In this document: positions 1 to 6,350 of the stretch, in pieces
How the letters are laid out: the number at the start of each line of letters is the position of its first letter
Numbering within the stretch: the stretch's first letter is position 1
The notes under the pieces: generated by a model
Told to the model about the DNA's origin: nothing
What the model saw: only the letters and a program-made list of their open reading frames with translations
Databases searched by the model: none
From: JBBIKU01 sp037445245
Lineage (GTDB): Bacteria > Chloroflexota > Anaerolineae > Anaerolineales > Anaerolineaceae
Direction of reading: 5' to 3'
Length of the DNA stretch: 10,069 bases
Assembly: GCA_037445245.1 (NCBI GenBank)
Contig: JBBIKU010000087.1
Coordinates: forward strand, 1 to 10,069
Position numbers and translations under genes: made by a program

Positions 1-267
1 CCGGTGGAAAGCACACTCAAGTATTTCAGAGAGGAGTACGAAGCGCATATCACCGAAAAGCGCTGCCCAGCCAAGGTCTGCCGTCCGTTGATCTCGTTCG
101 AAATCATCGACGGACCGTGCACCGGCTGCACCGTGTGCGCCCGCAACTGCCCGGTGCACGCCATCAGCGGCGAAAGGCGACAAACCCACTACATCGACCC
201 CGATATTTGCATCCGCTGCGGCATCTGCGTGCAGGTGTGTAACTTTAACGCCATTCGGATCAATTAG
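1..267 (+). CDS. C-terminal fragment of NuoF/HydB-like NADH-binding subunit (2x[4Fe-4S] tail), 5' truncated
   Basis: The reading frame is open from the first base, so this is the 3' end of a gene that starts outside the window; the GTG at 4 is unlikely to be the true start. The segment begins with the YFREEYEAHI stretch and the CPAKVC pair that typically link the iron-sulfur domain of NuoF-like proteins to an added ferredoxin tail. Two cluster motifs follow: CTGCTVCARNCP, a classical CxxCxxCxxxCP, and CIRCGICVQVC, where the usual final proline is replaced by asparagine. Family knowledge: such tails occur on HydB-type flavin subunits of NAD-linked or electron-bifurcating [FeFe] hydrogenases and on some formate dehydrogenase or Nuo-like subunits, and pass electrons between FMN and partner subunits in the cytoplasm. 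The partner cannot be named from the fragment. The TAG stop is followed by a terminator, so this is probably the last gene of its operon. Confidence 0.85.
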   Translation, partial: PVESTLKYFREEYEAHITEKRCPAKVCRPLISFEIIDGPCTGCTVCARNCPVHAISGERRQTHYIDPDICIRCGICVQVCNFNAIRIN

Positions 268-292
268 CATTACAATTTACTGAAATCGCTTT

Positions 293-327
293 GTAACCGG
301 GAGCGCGGAATCCCGGTTACGGCTTTT
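293..327 (+). terminator. Rho-independent terminator after the NuoF/HydB-like gene
   Basis: A perfect 10-bp inverted repeat, GTAACCGGGA (293-302) and TCCCGGTTAC (311-320), encloses an 8-base loop and is followed by GGCTTTT. It starts 26 bases after the TAG stop. The T tract is short, so termination may be incomplete. On the opposite strand no T-rich tail follows the hairpin, so it appears to act only in the plus direction. Confidence 0.75.
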
Positions 328-439
328 AACCTACACGTGACGTTAAACCCCCGCTTTCGTGACGGACAACACTTCAACCCACTACGCTTCAATGATAAAA
401 CTGATACACGTCATCATCGCCGACATTACGGATTGTTAA

Positions 440-949
440 ATGTTTCAGAAGGCAGACCTACTTCAAGCATTGCAAAGCGTTCCCTGGTTCTACGAGTTGA
501 AAGCACGCCAGGTCGAGCAACTGTTTAATATCGCCAGCTCACGGCGGTTGAAAGCGGGAGAAGTACTTTTTGAAGAGGGCGAACGCCAGAAAGAATTCTA
601 CATCCTGCTCGAAGGGCAGGTATCGGTGGAAGCCCTGGTACCCGGGCATGGGGCGGTGTGCATGTACACTGCCGAAGCACTCGATTTGATCGGTTGGTCT
701 TGCCTCACCCCCTTTGTTCGCCAGCGCACTGCCTCTGCCCGAGCCACGCAAGACAGCTACCTGGTCGTCTTTGATGGGAAAGACCTGAAATCGCTGTGCG
801 AACAAGATCACGACCTGGGTTACATCATCATGCGGCGCATGGCAAATGTGATCGCCCGCCGTCTGCTGAGCACCCGCCTGCAACTCTACGAGCTGCTCCT
901 CAAAGACATCCACGAGACTACCTCCTATTCTAATCATCACCAAGCCTGA
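440..949 (+). CDS. Stand-alone cyclic-nucleotide-binding-like (CRP/FNR sensor) domain protein, no HTH
   Basis: This 169-residue protein is a single CRP/FNR-type effector-binding beta barrel followed by a long helix. Residues 8-33 match the usual N-terminal helices (PWFYEL...QVEQLFNIAS), residues 36-65 carry the LKAGEVLFEEGE...FYILLEGQVSV strands, and residues about 113-158 form the C-terminal dimer-type helix. No winged helix follows, whereas a CRP/FNR regulator would need roughly 70 more residues, so it probably senses or signals by protein contact. The phosphate-binding cassette region (84-101) reads IGWSCLTPFVRQRTASARA and lacks the classical FGE-type signature, so cAMP or cGMP binding is doubtful. 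A TAA codon lies immediately upstream in frame, so ATG 440 is the earliest possible start; no Shine-Dalgarno sequence is visible. It lies 172 bases after the ferredoxin-tailed gene, in the same direction but beyond a terminator. Confidence 0.8.
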   Translation: MFQKADLLQALQSVPWFYELKARQVEQLFNIASSRRLKAGEVLFEEGERQKEFYILLEGQVSVEALVPGHGAVCMYTAEALDLIGWSCLTPFVRQRTASARATQDSYLVVFDGKDLKSLCEQDHDLGYIIMRRMANVIARRLLSTRLQLYELLLKDIHETTSYSNHHQA

Positions 950-1021
950 TTCGCCCCACTTTTCAGTTCAATCATTGGATGCAACGACGCGCCGAAACGA
1001 TTTTGCGCGCACCGCATTCCC

Positions 1022-1049
1022 TTGACATTCCCGGTTCACCATATATACT
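1022..1049 (+). promoter_or_regulatory. Sigma-70-type promoter for the methyltransferase/PIG-L pair
   Basis: A consensus TTGACA (1022-1027) is separated by 16 bases from TATACT (1044-1049). An AGAAGGAAAC ribosome-binding stretch directly precedes the ATG at 1081. Promoter and ribosome site look fully intact although both genes downstream are broken. Confidence 0.7.
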
Positions 1050-1080
1050 TATCCCACATCATCCCCCCAGAGAAGGAAAC

Positions 1081-1879
1081 ATGAAAATCGATTATTAGGG
1101 AACCACCACCGATCTGTTGACCCGCATCGACATTCACAACAAATTTGGCGGTCGCGACATTGACCAGTGGATGCTCGAAACATTGTCGCTCAAGCCGGGT
1201 ATGAAAATCCTGGATGTCGGCTGCGGCGCCGGAAAGCAGTGCTTTTCGTTTTATAACGCCCTCAACGGCAATGCGGACATCACCGGCGGCGACGTCTCCG
1301 CCGACCTGCTTGGGCAAGCTCGCAAAGAGAATAAAAAGACCGGCGACAAGGTGAAATTCATCGACCTGGATTTCAACCGACGCTTTCCGCTGGAGGACAA
1401 TCAGTTCGATCTGGTTTCCTGCTGCTTCGCCATCTATGACGCCGAAGACATCCCCTTCACTATCCACGAAATGCACCGCGTTCTCAAACCGGGCGGCACG
1501 CTATTCACCACCGGCCCCATGCCGGAGAACAAACTTCTTTGCTACGATATCATTCGCCAAGCCACCCAGAAGACCATACTCCCATGCCGGGAAGCTCCCG
1601 CTACGCCTGCGAAATTCTTTCCACCGTGCGCGAGACCTTCAAGCAAGTTCGGGTGGAAGTTTTCGAAAACCCCCTCACCTTTGAATCGATGCAGCCCTTC
1701 CTGGATTACACCCGGGCGTCGCTTTCTGAAGACCGCAAACTGTGGCGCAGCTTCTTCCAGGACAAAAAAGACTTCGAGAAGTTATGGGTCAGATCAGTGA
1801 AGTTGCCACCCAACGCCTGGAAAAAGAAGGTAAACTGGTGATGACCAAAGTGGTGGGCGGCATCATTGCCACCAAATAA
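1081..1879 (+). pseudogene. Class I SAM-dependent methyltransferase, disrupted by one stop and two frameshifts
   Basis: The original start is almost certainly ATG 1081, which has a good AGAAGGA site just upstream; it reads M-K-I-D-Y and then TAG (1096-1098), after which the same frame continues as GTTTDLLTRIDIHNKFGG. The nucleotide-binding motif I (KILDVGCGAG) is clear, as are a motif IV-like segment (FDLVSCCFAIYD) and the MHRVLKPGGTLFTTGP strand typical of the Methyltransf_11 group. Near 1575-1585 the coding sense moves to another frame (PMPGSSRYACEIL...RETFKQVRVEVFENPL). Near 1782-1787 it moves again (GQISEVATQRLEKEGK...GGIIATK, stop TAA 1877-1879). Both shifts equal loss of one base. Repairing both gives a 266-residue protein, a normal family length. 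A TTG at 1117 could restart translation after the stop but would not cure the frameshifts. The substrate is unknown. The next gene follows after 6 bases, so the two were probably one operon. Confidence 0.85.
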
Positions 1880-1885
1880 TCATTG

Positions 1886-2561
1886 ATGAATCACAGCCTG
1901 CTCTTTCATGGTAAGCGGATTTGCTTCATCAGCGCCCACCCGGACGACATCGAACTAGGCGCCGGGGCGCTCATCGCCCACATCGGCGATCAAGCAAAAA
2001 TCCGTTGTGTCACCCTTTCGGACAATCAAAAAAATCCGGATCTAAAAAACGTGGTCGACGAGCACTATCGCAGCATGGCGGCATTGGGTGTAAAAGAGGA
2101 AGACATCGTCGTCGGCACCTTTGAAACGCGACGCTTTCCCCACGCTCGGCAAGAAATTTTGGAATATCTGATCGGATTGAATCGCACCTTCGAGCCTGAC
2201 ATCGTCTTCGTTCACACCCGCGCCGATACCCACCAGGATCATGTCACCACAGTCGAAGAGGCATTGCGCGCTTTTCGCGGTACCACCGTGCTCGGGTTTG
2301 ACGTTCTACGCAGCAGCTACGGTTTTTTTTTTGAATTTTCTGGTCGAAGTGTGCGAGGAAGACATCGAGCGAAAAATCCTTGCCCCGGCGCAATACAAAA
2401 CTTACGCCAACAAGTACTATTTCGACCCCCACATCACCCATGCCACACTGGTGCGACACGGCGCTCTCGCCGAGCGTCCTTTCGCTGAGGGGTTTGAAAC
2501 CCTTCGAATTATCGGGGCTTTTGGCTGCCTGCCCGGAGAACACCCGCCTTCAGGCGATTAA
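1886..2561 (+). pseudogene. PIG-L/LmbE family deacetylase, frameshifted at a T10 tract
   Basis: The frame from ATG 1886 (a TTG at 1883 is also possible) carries the two zinc-site motifs of the PIG-L/LmbE N-acetyl-sugar deacetylases: SAHPDDIELG near residues 15-24 and HTRADTHQDH about 95 residues later. After about 146 residues a run of ten T (2323-2332) throws translation out of frame, giving a missense tail of about 55 residues that stops at 2486-2488. The true continuation is in the next frame (NFLVEVCEEDIERKIL...GALAERPFAEGF, stop 2559-2561). With nine T the protein would be about 224 residues, normal for the family. Known members remove N-acetyl groups from sugar conjugates (for example GlcNAc-malate, mycothiol precursors, glycan lipids); the substrate here cannot be inferred. 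The 3' end overlaps the convergent Rieske gene by 4 bases. Confidence 0.85.
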
Positions 2562-2902
2562 AGCGGTATACCGACTTCGATCGCATCACCTACGACCCTC
2601 ACCGGAAATGCCTCGGTATCATCGACCGCCGGGAGGGTCAAGGCTTTTCCGGTGCGGATGTCAAAGCGCGCCCCATGCCGCGGACAGACGATCTCGAACC
2701 CCTCCAGATCGCCCTCTCCCAGCGTACCGTCATCGTGGGTACACACATCACGGATAGCAGCATACTCGCCGTTGACGTTAAAGACCGCAATGTGCTGATC
2801 ACCGATCCCAACGAAAAGCCGCTCGCCTTCGGGCAGTTCGTCCACCTTCCCCACTTCATAAAAAGTATACCGGCTGTGATCAAATTGCAGCGATTTGCTC
2901 AT
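2558..2902 (-). CDS. Rieske-type [2Fe-2S] ferredoxin of the SUF operon
   Basis: This 114-residue soluble protein is a single Rieske domain. The cluster ligands are visible as C54-T-H56 and C73-P-R-H76, that is CxH-16-CxxH, in the VCTHDDG and CPRHGARFD contexts. No signal peptide or membrane helix is seen, so it acts in the cytoplasm, and it resembles the ferredoxin components of ring-hydroxylating or nitrite reductase systems. It is the last gene of the suf operon, starting 6 bases after the sufU stop, with its GGAG ribosome site embedded in the end of sufU. Small Rieske genes recur inside suf operons of Actinobacteria and Chloroflexota, but their exact role is not settled. Electron supply for cluster assembly or a cluster-status function are inferences. 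No convincing terminator follows it. Confidence 0.88.
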   Translation of the reverse strand: MSKSLQFDHSRYTFYEVGKVDELPEGERLFVGIGDQHIAVFNVNGEYAAIRDVCTHDDGTLGEGDLEGFEIVCPRHGARFDIRTGKALTLPAVDDTEAFPVRVVGDAIEVGIPL

Positions 2903-2908
2903 GCTGAT

Positions 2909-3316
2909 TCACTCCGCATCGTCACTCACCAGACTGTCACTGGCTTCCTTCAATCCGTACACACCCGCTTTGAGCACCTTCAACGGCAGCAGGGCACATT
3001 TCAGGCGCACCGCTCCCAGCTCAATGCCCAGCAGATCGAGAATGTCTTGTTTGGTCAAATTTTTCAACTCTTCAACCGATTTTCCGATCACTGCTTCCAG
3101 TAGCAGGTCTGCCGAAGCCTGCGAGATGGCGCAGCCGTGCCCGCTGAAGGCGACTTCAACCACTTTGCCCTGTGCATCTACTCGCAGATCAATGCGCACC
3201 AGATCCCCACACAACGGGTTTTCATCTTCAAAAGTAATGTCATGCGGATCAAGCGTACCGCGGTAGAGCGGGTCTTTATAACGTTCAATGATAATCTGGC
3301 GATAAAGATCGTCCAC
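2909..3316 (-). CDS. sufU: SufU-type iron-sulfur assembly / sulfur-transfer protein (short form)
   Basis: This 135-residue NifU_N/IscU-fold protein takes persulfide sulfur from SufS. The four expected metal ligands are present: C36 and D38 in NPLCGD, C62 in SGHGCAISQAS, and C107 in RLKCALLPLKVL. The residue before the last cysteine is lysine, as in SufU, not the histidine of IscU, and the LPPVK chaperone-binding motif of IscU is absent. The distance from C62 to C107 is only 45 residues, like IscU, whereas Bacillus subtilis SufU has about 62 because of an extra segment; this protein therefore lacks that insertion. The start is GTG at 3314-3316, 14 bases after the sufS stop, and matches the normal MDDLYRQII amino end. 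Its position directly after sufS supports the SufS-SufU partnership. Confidence 0.92.
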   Translation of the reverse strand: MDDLYRQIIIERYKDPLYRGTLDPHDITFEDENPLCGDLVRIDLRVDAQGKVVEVAFSGHGCAISQASADLLLEAVIGKSVEELKNLTKQDILDLLGIELGAVRLKCALLPLKVLKAGVYGLKEASDSLVSDDAE

Positions 3317-3330
3317 GGGGTTGTACCGCC

Positions 3331-4551
3331 CTATCCAAAGAGTTGTTTGACCTTTTCCAAACCGGTCGCCAGCAGGTCAATTTCATTCTTTTCGTTGTAG
3401 AGATAAAAACTGGCGCGGGTGGTGGCAGCTAAGCCGTATTTTTGATGCAGCGGCATTGCGCAATGATGCCCGGCGCGCACCGCAATACCATCCCGGTCAA
3501 GCACCTGAGCAACGTCATGGGGGTGAATGCCGTCAATGGTGAACGAAACCACACCGCCCCTGTGTTCCACCGCCGGTCCATAAACCGTCAGACCGCTGAT
3601 CTCCGACAGCCGCTCCAAGGCATAGGCGGTCAGCTCATGCTCGCGGGCGGCAATGGCGCCCATACCAATCTGGCTGAGATAATCCACCGCCGCACCCAAC
3701 CCGATACTCTCGGCAATTGCCGGGGTGCCCGCTTCAAACTTGTGCGGCAGATCATTAACAGTAAATGAACGCAGGGTCACCTTTTTGATCATGTCCCCGC
3801 CACCCAGAAAAGGCGGCATGGCTTCCAGCAACTCCTGTTTGCCATACAGCACCCCGATCCCGGTCGGTCCGCACATCTTGTGCGCCGAGAACGCCAAAAA
3901 ATCGAGGTCCAGCTCCTGCACGTTGAGCGGAAAATGCGGCACCGACTGCGCGCCGTCCACCAGCGTCACCGCTCCAGCGGCATGCGCCAGGCGGATGATC
4001 TCTTTTGCTGGGGTGATCGTGCCCAATACATTGGACATGTGCGTGAAAGACACCAAACGCGGCTCCAATTCGAGCAGCTTGGTGTAAACCGCCATGTCCA
4101 GCATCCCCTCATCCCCCACCGGAACAAACTCCAGGCGCACACCGCGTTCCTGCGCCAGGATATGCCAGGGCACCAGGTTGGAATGATGCTCCAGTTCGGT
4201 CAGGATGATCGTGTCGCCGGCTTTCAGGTTCGAGCGCGCCCAGGCGTGTGCCACCAAATTGATCGATTCGGTGGTGTTGCGGGTGTAGATTATCTGGCGC
4301 GGATGGCGAGCGCCAATGAAAGCTGCCACCCGCTGCCGCGCCGATTCGTACAGCGCGGTAGCTTCTTCAGCCAGGGTATGGACGCCGCGATGAATGTTAG
4401 CGTTGGAAAGCCGGTAATAGCGATCGATCGCTTCGATCACCGCTGCCGGTTTTTGCGAGGTAGCAGCAGAATCAAGGTAAACCAACGGAACACCGGGCTT
4501 GATTTCCCGCCCCAGGATCGGAAAGTCCAACCGCAGGCGCTGCACGTCCAT
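3331..4551 (-). CDS. sufS: Cysteine desulfurase SufS (group II, PLP-dependent)
   Basis: This 406-residue enzyme converts L-cysteine to L-alanine and leaves a persulfide on its active cysteine, the sulfur source for cluster assembly. The usual landmarks are all present: VYLDSAATSQKP near the amino end, H123 in ELEHHSN (stacks on the cofactor), D199 in VDGAQSV, the Schiff-base lysine K225 in SAHKMCGPTG, catalytic C364 in RAGHHCAMPLH, and R379 in TTRASFYLYN. Length and residue spacing match Escherichia coli SufS closely (K226, C364, R379). The short loop around C364 marks group II enzymes, which need an activator; the neighbouring sufU supplies it. It starts at ATG 4551, 35 bases after the stop of the small unknown gene; only a weak ribosome site is visible. 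Confidence 0.97.
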   Translation of the reverse strand: MDVQRLRLDFPILGREIKPGVPLVYLDSAATSQKPAAVIEAIDRYYRLSNANIHRGVHTLAEEATALYESARQRVAAFIGARHPRQIIYTRNTTESINLVAHAWARSNLKAGDTIILTELEHHSNLVPWHILAQERGVRLEFVPVGDEGMLDMAVYTKLLELEPRLVSFTHMSNVLGTITPAKEIIRLAHAAGAVTLVDGAQSVPHFPLNVQELDLDFLAFSAHKMCGPTGIGVLYGKQELLEAMPPFLGGGDMIKKVTLRSFTVNDLPHKFEAGTPAIAESIGLGAAVDYLSQIGMGAIAAREHELTAYALERLSEISGLTVYGPAVEHRGGVVSFTIDGIHPHDVAQVLDRDGIAVRAGHHCAMPLHQKYGLAATTRASFYLYNEKNEIDLLATGLEKVKQLFG

Positions 4552-4586
4552 GTTATTTGCAATCCATCAAGTTCTGCTGCAACGGG

Positions 4587-4880
4587 TTATTCAGCCCGCG
4601 GCAGATCAGACTTGGACGAGCGTCGCCGGGCAAGACGGATGTTGCGCGAATTTACCGGGAACCACAGGATGTGATCCGGGACCATCCAGCCATCGGTAAG
4701 AAAAACGTTGCTTCTGAACTGCACTGCTGCCAGTTTCGAATCTACCTGCACCACGATGCCTTTCAACCAGCCGCGCACACGCTGCCCGTTCTTCTCGTGA
4801 TCGCAGAAAACCTCAACGGTATCGCCAACTTCAAAAACGTATTCTGATTCAGGCGGTCTCATGTAGGGTGTCGACGCCAT
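4587..4880 (-). CDS. Small unknown protein embedded in the suf operon, SH3-like beta-barrel predicted
   Basis: I do not recognise this 97-residue protein. It starts at ATG 4880 with a good GGAGAG ribosome site 7 bases upstream and lies between sufD and sufS in the same direction, so it is co-transcribed. Residues 14-70 alternate short beta strands and turns (VFEVGDTVEVF, GWLKGIVVQVD, KLAAVQFRS, GWMVPDHILWF) in the style of SH3, Tudor or KOW barrels, which often bind proteins or nucleic acids. It contains one cysteine (C26, next to D27 and H28). The tail from about residue 78 is strongly basic (IRLARRRSSK) and then acidic at the end. No membrane segment or signal peptide is visible. It could be an accessory factor of SUF assembly, but that rests on location only. 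Confidence 0.75.
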   Translation of the reverse strand: MASTPYMRPPESEYVFEVGDTVEVFCDHEKNGQRVRGWLKGIVVQVDSKLAAVQFRSNVFLTDGWMVPDHILWFPVNSRNIRLARRRSSKSDLPRAE

Positions 4881-4939
4881 GTTTTGCTCTCCAAAAATCG
4901 AATAGATTTCGTCAAATCTCTAATCGTTTAATTCTAACA

Positions 4940-4956
4940 TGCCTGTCAAGCAGGCA
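4940..4956 (-). other. Small hairpin in the sufD to unknown-gene spacer
   Basis: TGCCTG and CAGGCA form a perfect 6-bp stem with a 5-base loop, starting 7 bases after the sufD stop codon as read on the minus strand. No T-rich tail follows, so it is not a good terminator; it may mark an mRNA processing or partial attenuation point that sets the ratio of sufCBD to downstream genes. The loop region also contains a TTGACA on the minus strand (4949-4944), but no convincing -10 box lies at proper distance. Confidence 0.35.
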
Positions 4957-4963
4957 ATACACC

Positions 4964-6322
4964 TCAATCTGCCAGAGATTCCATCTTACGTTGAATGGCA
5001 TCTTGAAATCGGCTGCGCACCCCTTCGAAGGGGATGCGTTGCATGATCGGATCGAAAAAGCCCTCAACGATCAACCTTTCGGCTTCGCGCCGCCTCACAC
5101 CGCGGCTGCGCAGATAGAACACCTGGTCTTCATCGATCTTCCCAACGGTGGCGCCGTGGGTGCAGCGCACGTCGTCCGCCAGGATTTCCAAGCCGGGGAT
5201 CGAGTCGGCGCGCGCCTTCTCGCTTAACACCAGGTTGCGGTTGGCCTGGTAGCCGTCCGTTTTCATGGCACCGGGCGCAACATATATCATCCCCTGCCAC
5301 ACCGAACGGCTACTGCCCAGCAGCGCACCCTTAAAGAGCAGGTCGCTGGTGGTATTGGGCGCCAGGTGATTCTGTTGGGTATCGTGATCGAGGTGCTGGT
5401 GATCATCGGTAAAATAAAATCCCGACATTCGACCACTGCTGCCCTGCCCCGCCAGTTCGAGATCAGAAAAGTTCTTGGTCAGGCGACTACCCATGGCGCC
5501 AAATATCCAATCGATGTTGCCATCCCGATCAACTCTCGCCCGTTCGTGGCTAAAATTCCAAACATTTTCACCCCACGATTGCAATTCGACGAAACGCAGC
5601 GAAGCGGAAGGTCCGATGTAAAGTTCTACAACCCCGCTGTGCAGCACCTCTCCCGTATCGCCAGGGGGTGAAGCCGACTCGTGAATATAGGTTGCCGCGG
5701 CGCCTTCTTCCAGATAAACCAGCACATGGGTGATGTGCGCCAGATCGGCACCGCCGCCCCACATCAGGCTATGCAACGGTTGTTCCAGTTTAACACCCCT
5801 GGGGACATACAGAAAAACGCCCTGCCGCGCCAGCGCCGCCGTCAGGGCAGCAAACTTGCCTTCATCCGGGCGCACCACTTTGCCCAGTGTTTTCTTAAGC
5901 AATTCGGGATGGCGGCGCTCGGCGCTTTCTAGATCGCAAAACACTACCCCTTGGGCAGCCAGCATCGGATCGAGTTTTACCCGACTTTCCCCAACCGTGA
6001 GCACAATCTGTCCGCCGTGCGCTTCGGAAACCAGTGGCTTTAAAAATGTCTGCGGCACCGGCGGCAAAGGCGGGACGTCGTCTTCCTGCGCCAGCTTGAA
6101 GCGATGCGGCTTGAGGGCGCGAATATCGGTTCGCCGCCACGCCTCGTCCTGGGTGGTCGGCAGCGGCGTGCGCTGAAAAATTCCCCACGCCTGCCGGCGA
6201 TAGCCGTTGAGCGTTCCATTGCCAGCCGTTACCGGCAGCAACGCTTCCGTAAACGTAAAATCACTGGCGGCTGCCTTCTCGTTTGACTTTTTCGTGGATA
6301 CGATGCGGGTTGTCTTCATCAT
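4964..6322 (-). CDS. sufD: Fe-S cluster assembly scaffold component SufD
   Basis: SufD pairs with SufB and two SufC subunits in the scaffold complex that builds iron-sulfur clusters in the cytoplasm. The protein has the SufBD beta-helix core with the family segments HSGVVELYIG, ELQSWGENVWNFS and HLAPNTTSDLLFKG, and the C-terminal region DDVRCTHGATVGKIDEDQ, whose C387 and H389 correspond to the conserved area around E. coli SufD H360 at the SufB-SufD interface. The amino-terminal helical part (TTQDEAWRRTDIRAL) is typical of SufD, not SufB. I chose ATG 6322 (452 residues; ATG 6319 follows directly) because a GGAAA ribosome site lies upstream. A TTG at 6358 would give 464 residues and overlap sufB by 8 bases, which is less likely. 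It follows sufB with a 28-base gap. Confidence 0.93.
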   Translation of the reverse strand: MMKTTRIVSTKKSNEKAAASDFTFTEALLPVTAGNGTLNGYRRQAWGIFQRTPLPTTQDEAWRRTDIRALKPHRFKLAQEDDVPPLPPVPQTFLKPLVSEAHGGQIVLTVGESRVKLDPMLAAQGVVFCDLESAERRHPELLKKTLGKVVRPDEGKFAALTAALARQGVFLYVPRGVKLEQPLHSLMWGGGADLAHITHVLVYLEEGAAATYIHESASPPGDTGEVLHSGVVELYIGPSASLRFVELQSWGENVWNFSHERARVDRDGNIDWIFGAMGSRLTKNFSDLELAGQGSSGRMSGFYFTDDHQHLDHDTQQNHLAPNTTSDLLFKGALLGSSRSVWQGMIYVAPGAMKTDGYQANRNLVLSEKARADSIPGLEILADDVRCTHGATVGKIDEDQVFYLRSRGVRRREAERLIVEGFFDPIMQRIPFEGVRSRFQDAIQRKMESLAD

Positions 6323-6350
6323 AAAACTTTTTCCGTTGTTTCTGGCGCGA

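Noticed and set aside
373..399. Promoter for the sensor-domain gene (TTCAAC, 15-base spacer, GATAAA)
   Set aside because: Both boxes match poorly and the spacer is short; such matches are common by chance.
985..1009. CGCGC/GCGCG hairpin between the sensor gene and the methyltransferase
   Set aside because: The stem is only 5 bp with a 12-base loop and no T tract, so I do not call it a terminator.
2495..2557. Terminator for the suf operon downstream of the Rieske gene
   Set aside because: A CGCC-TGAA-GGCG hairpin and a GGGTTT-G-AAACCC symmetry are present, but neither is followed by a T-rich tail, and both lie in the old PIG-L coding sequence.
3880..4674. 264-codon open frame on the plus strand
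   Set aside because: It lies antisense across sufS and the small unknown gene, has no recognisable domain, and its composition (many His, Arg, Gln) is typical of a shadow frame.
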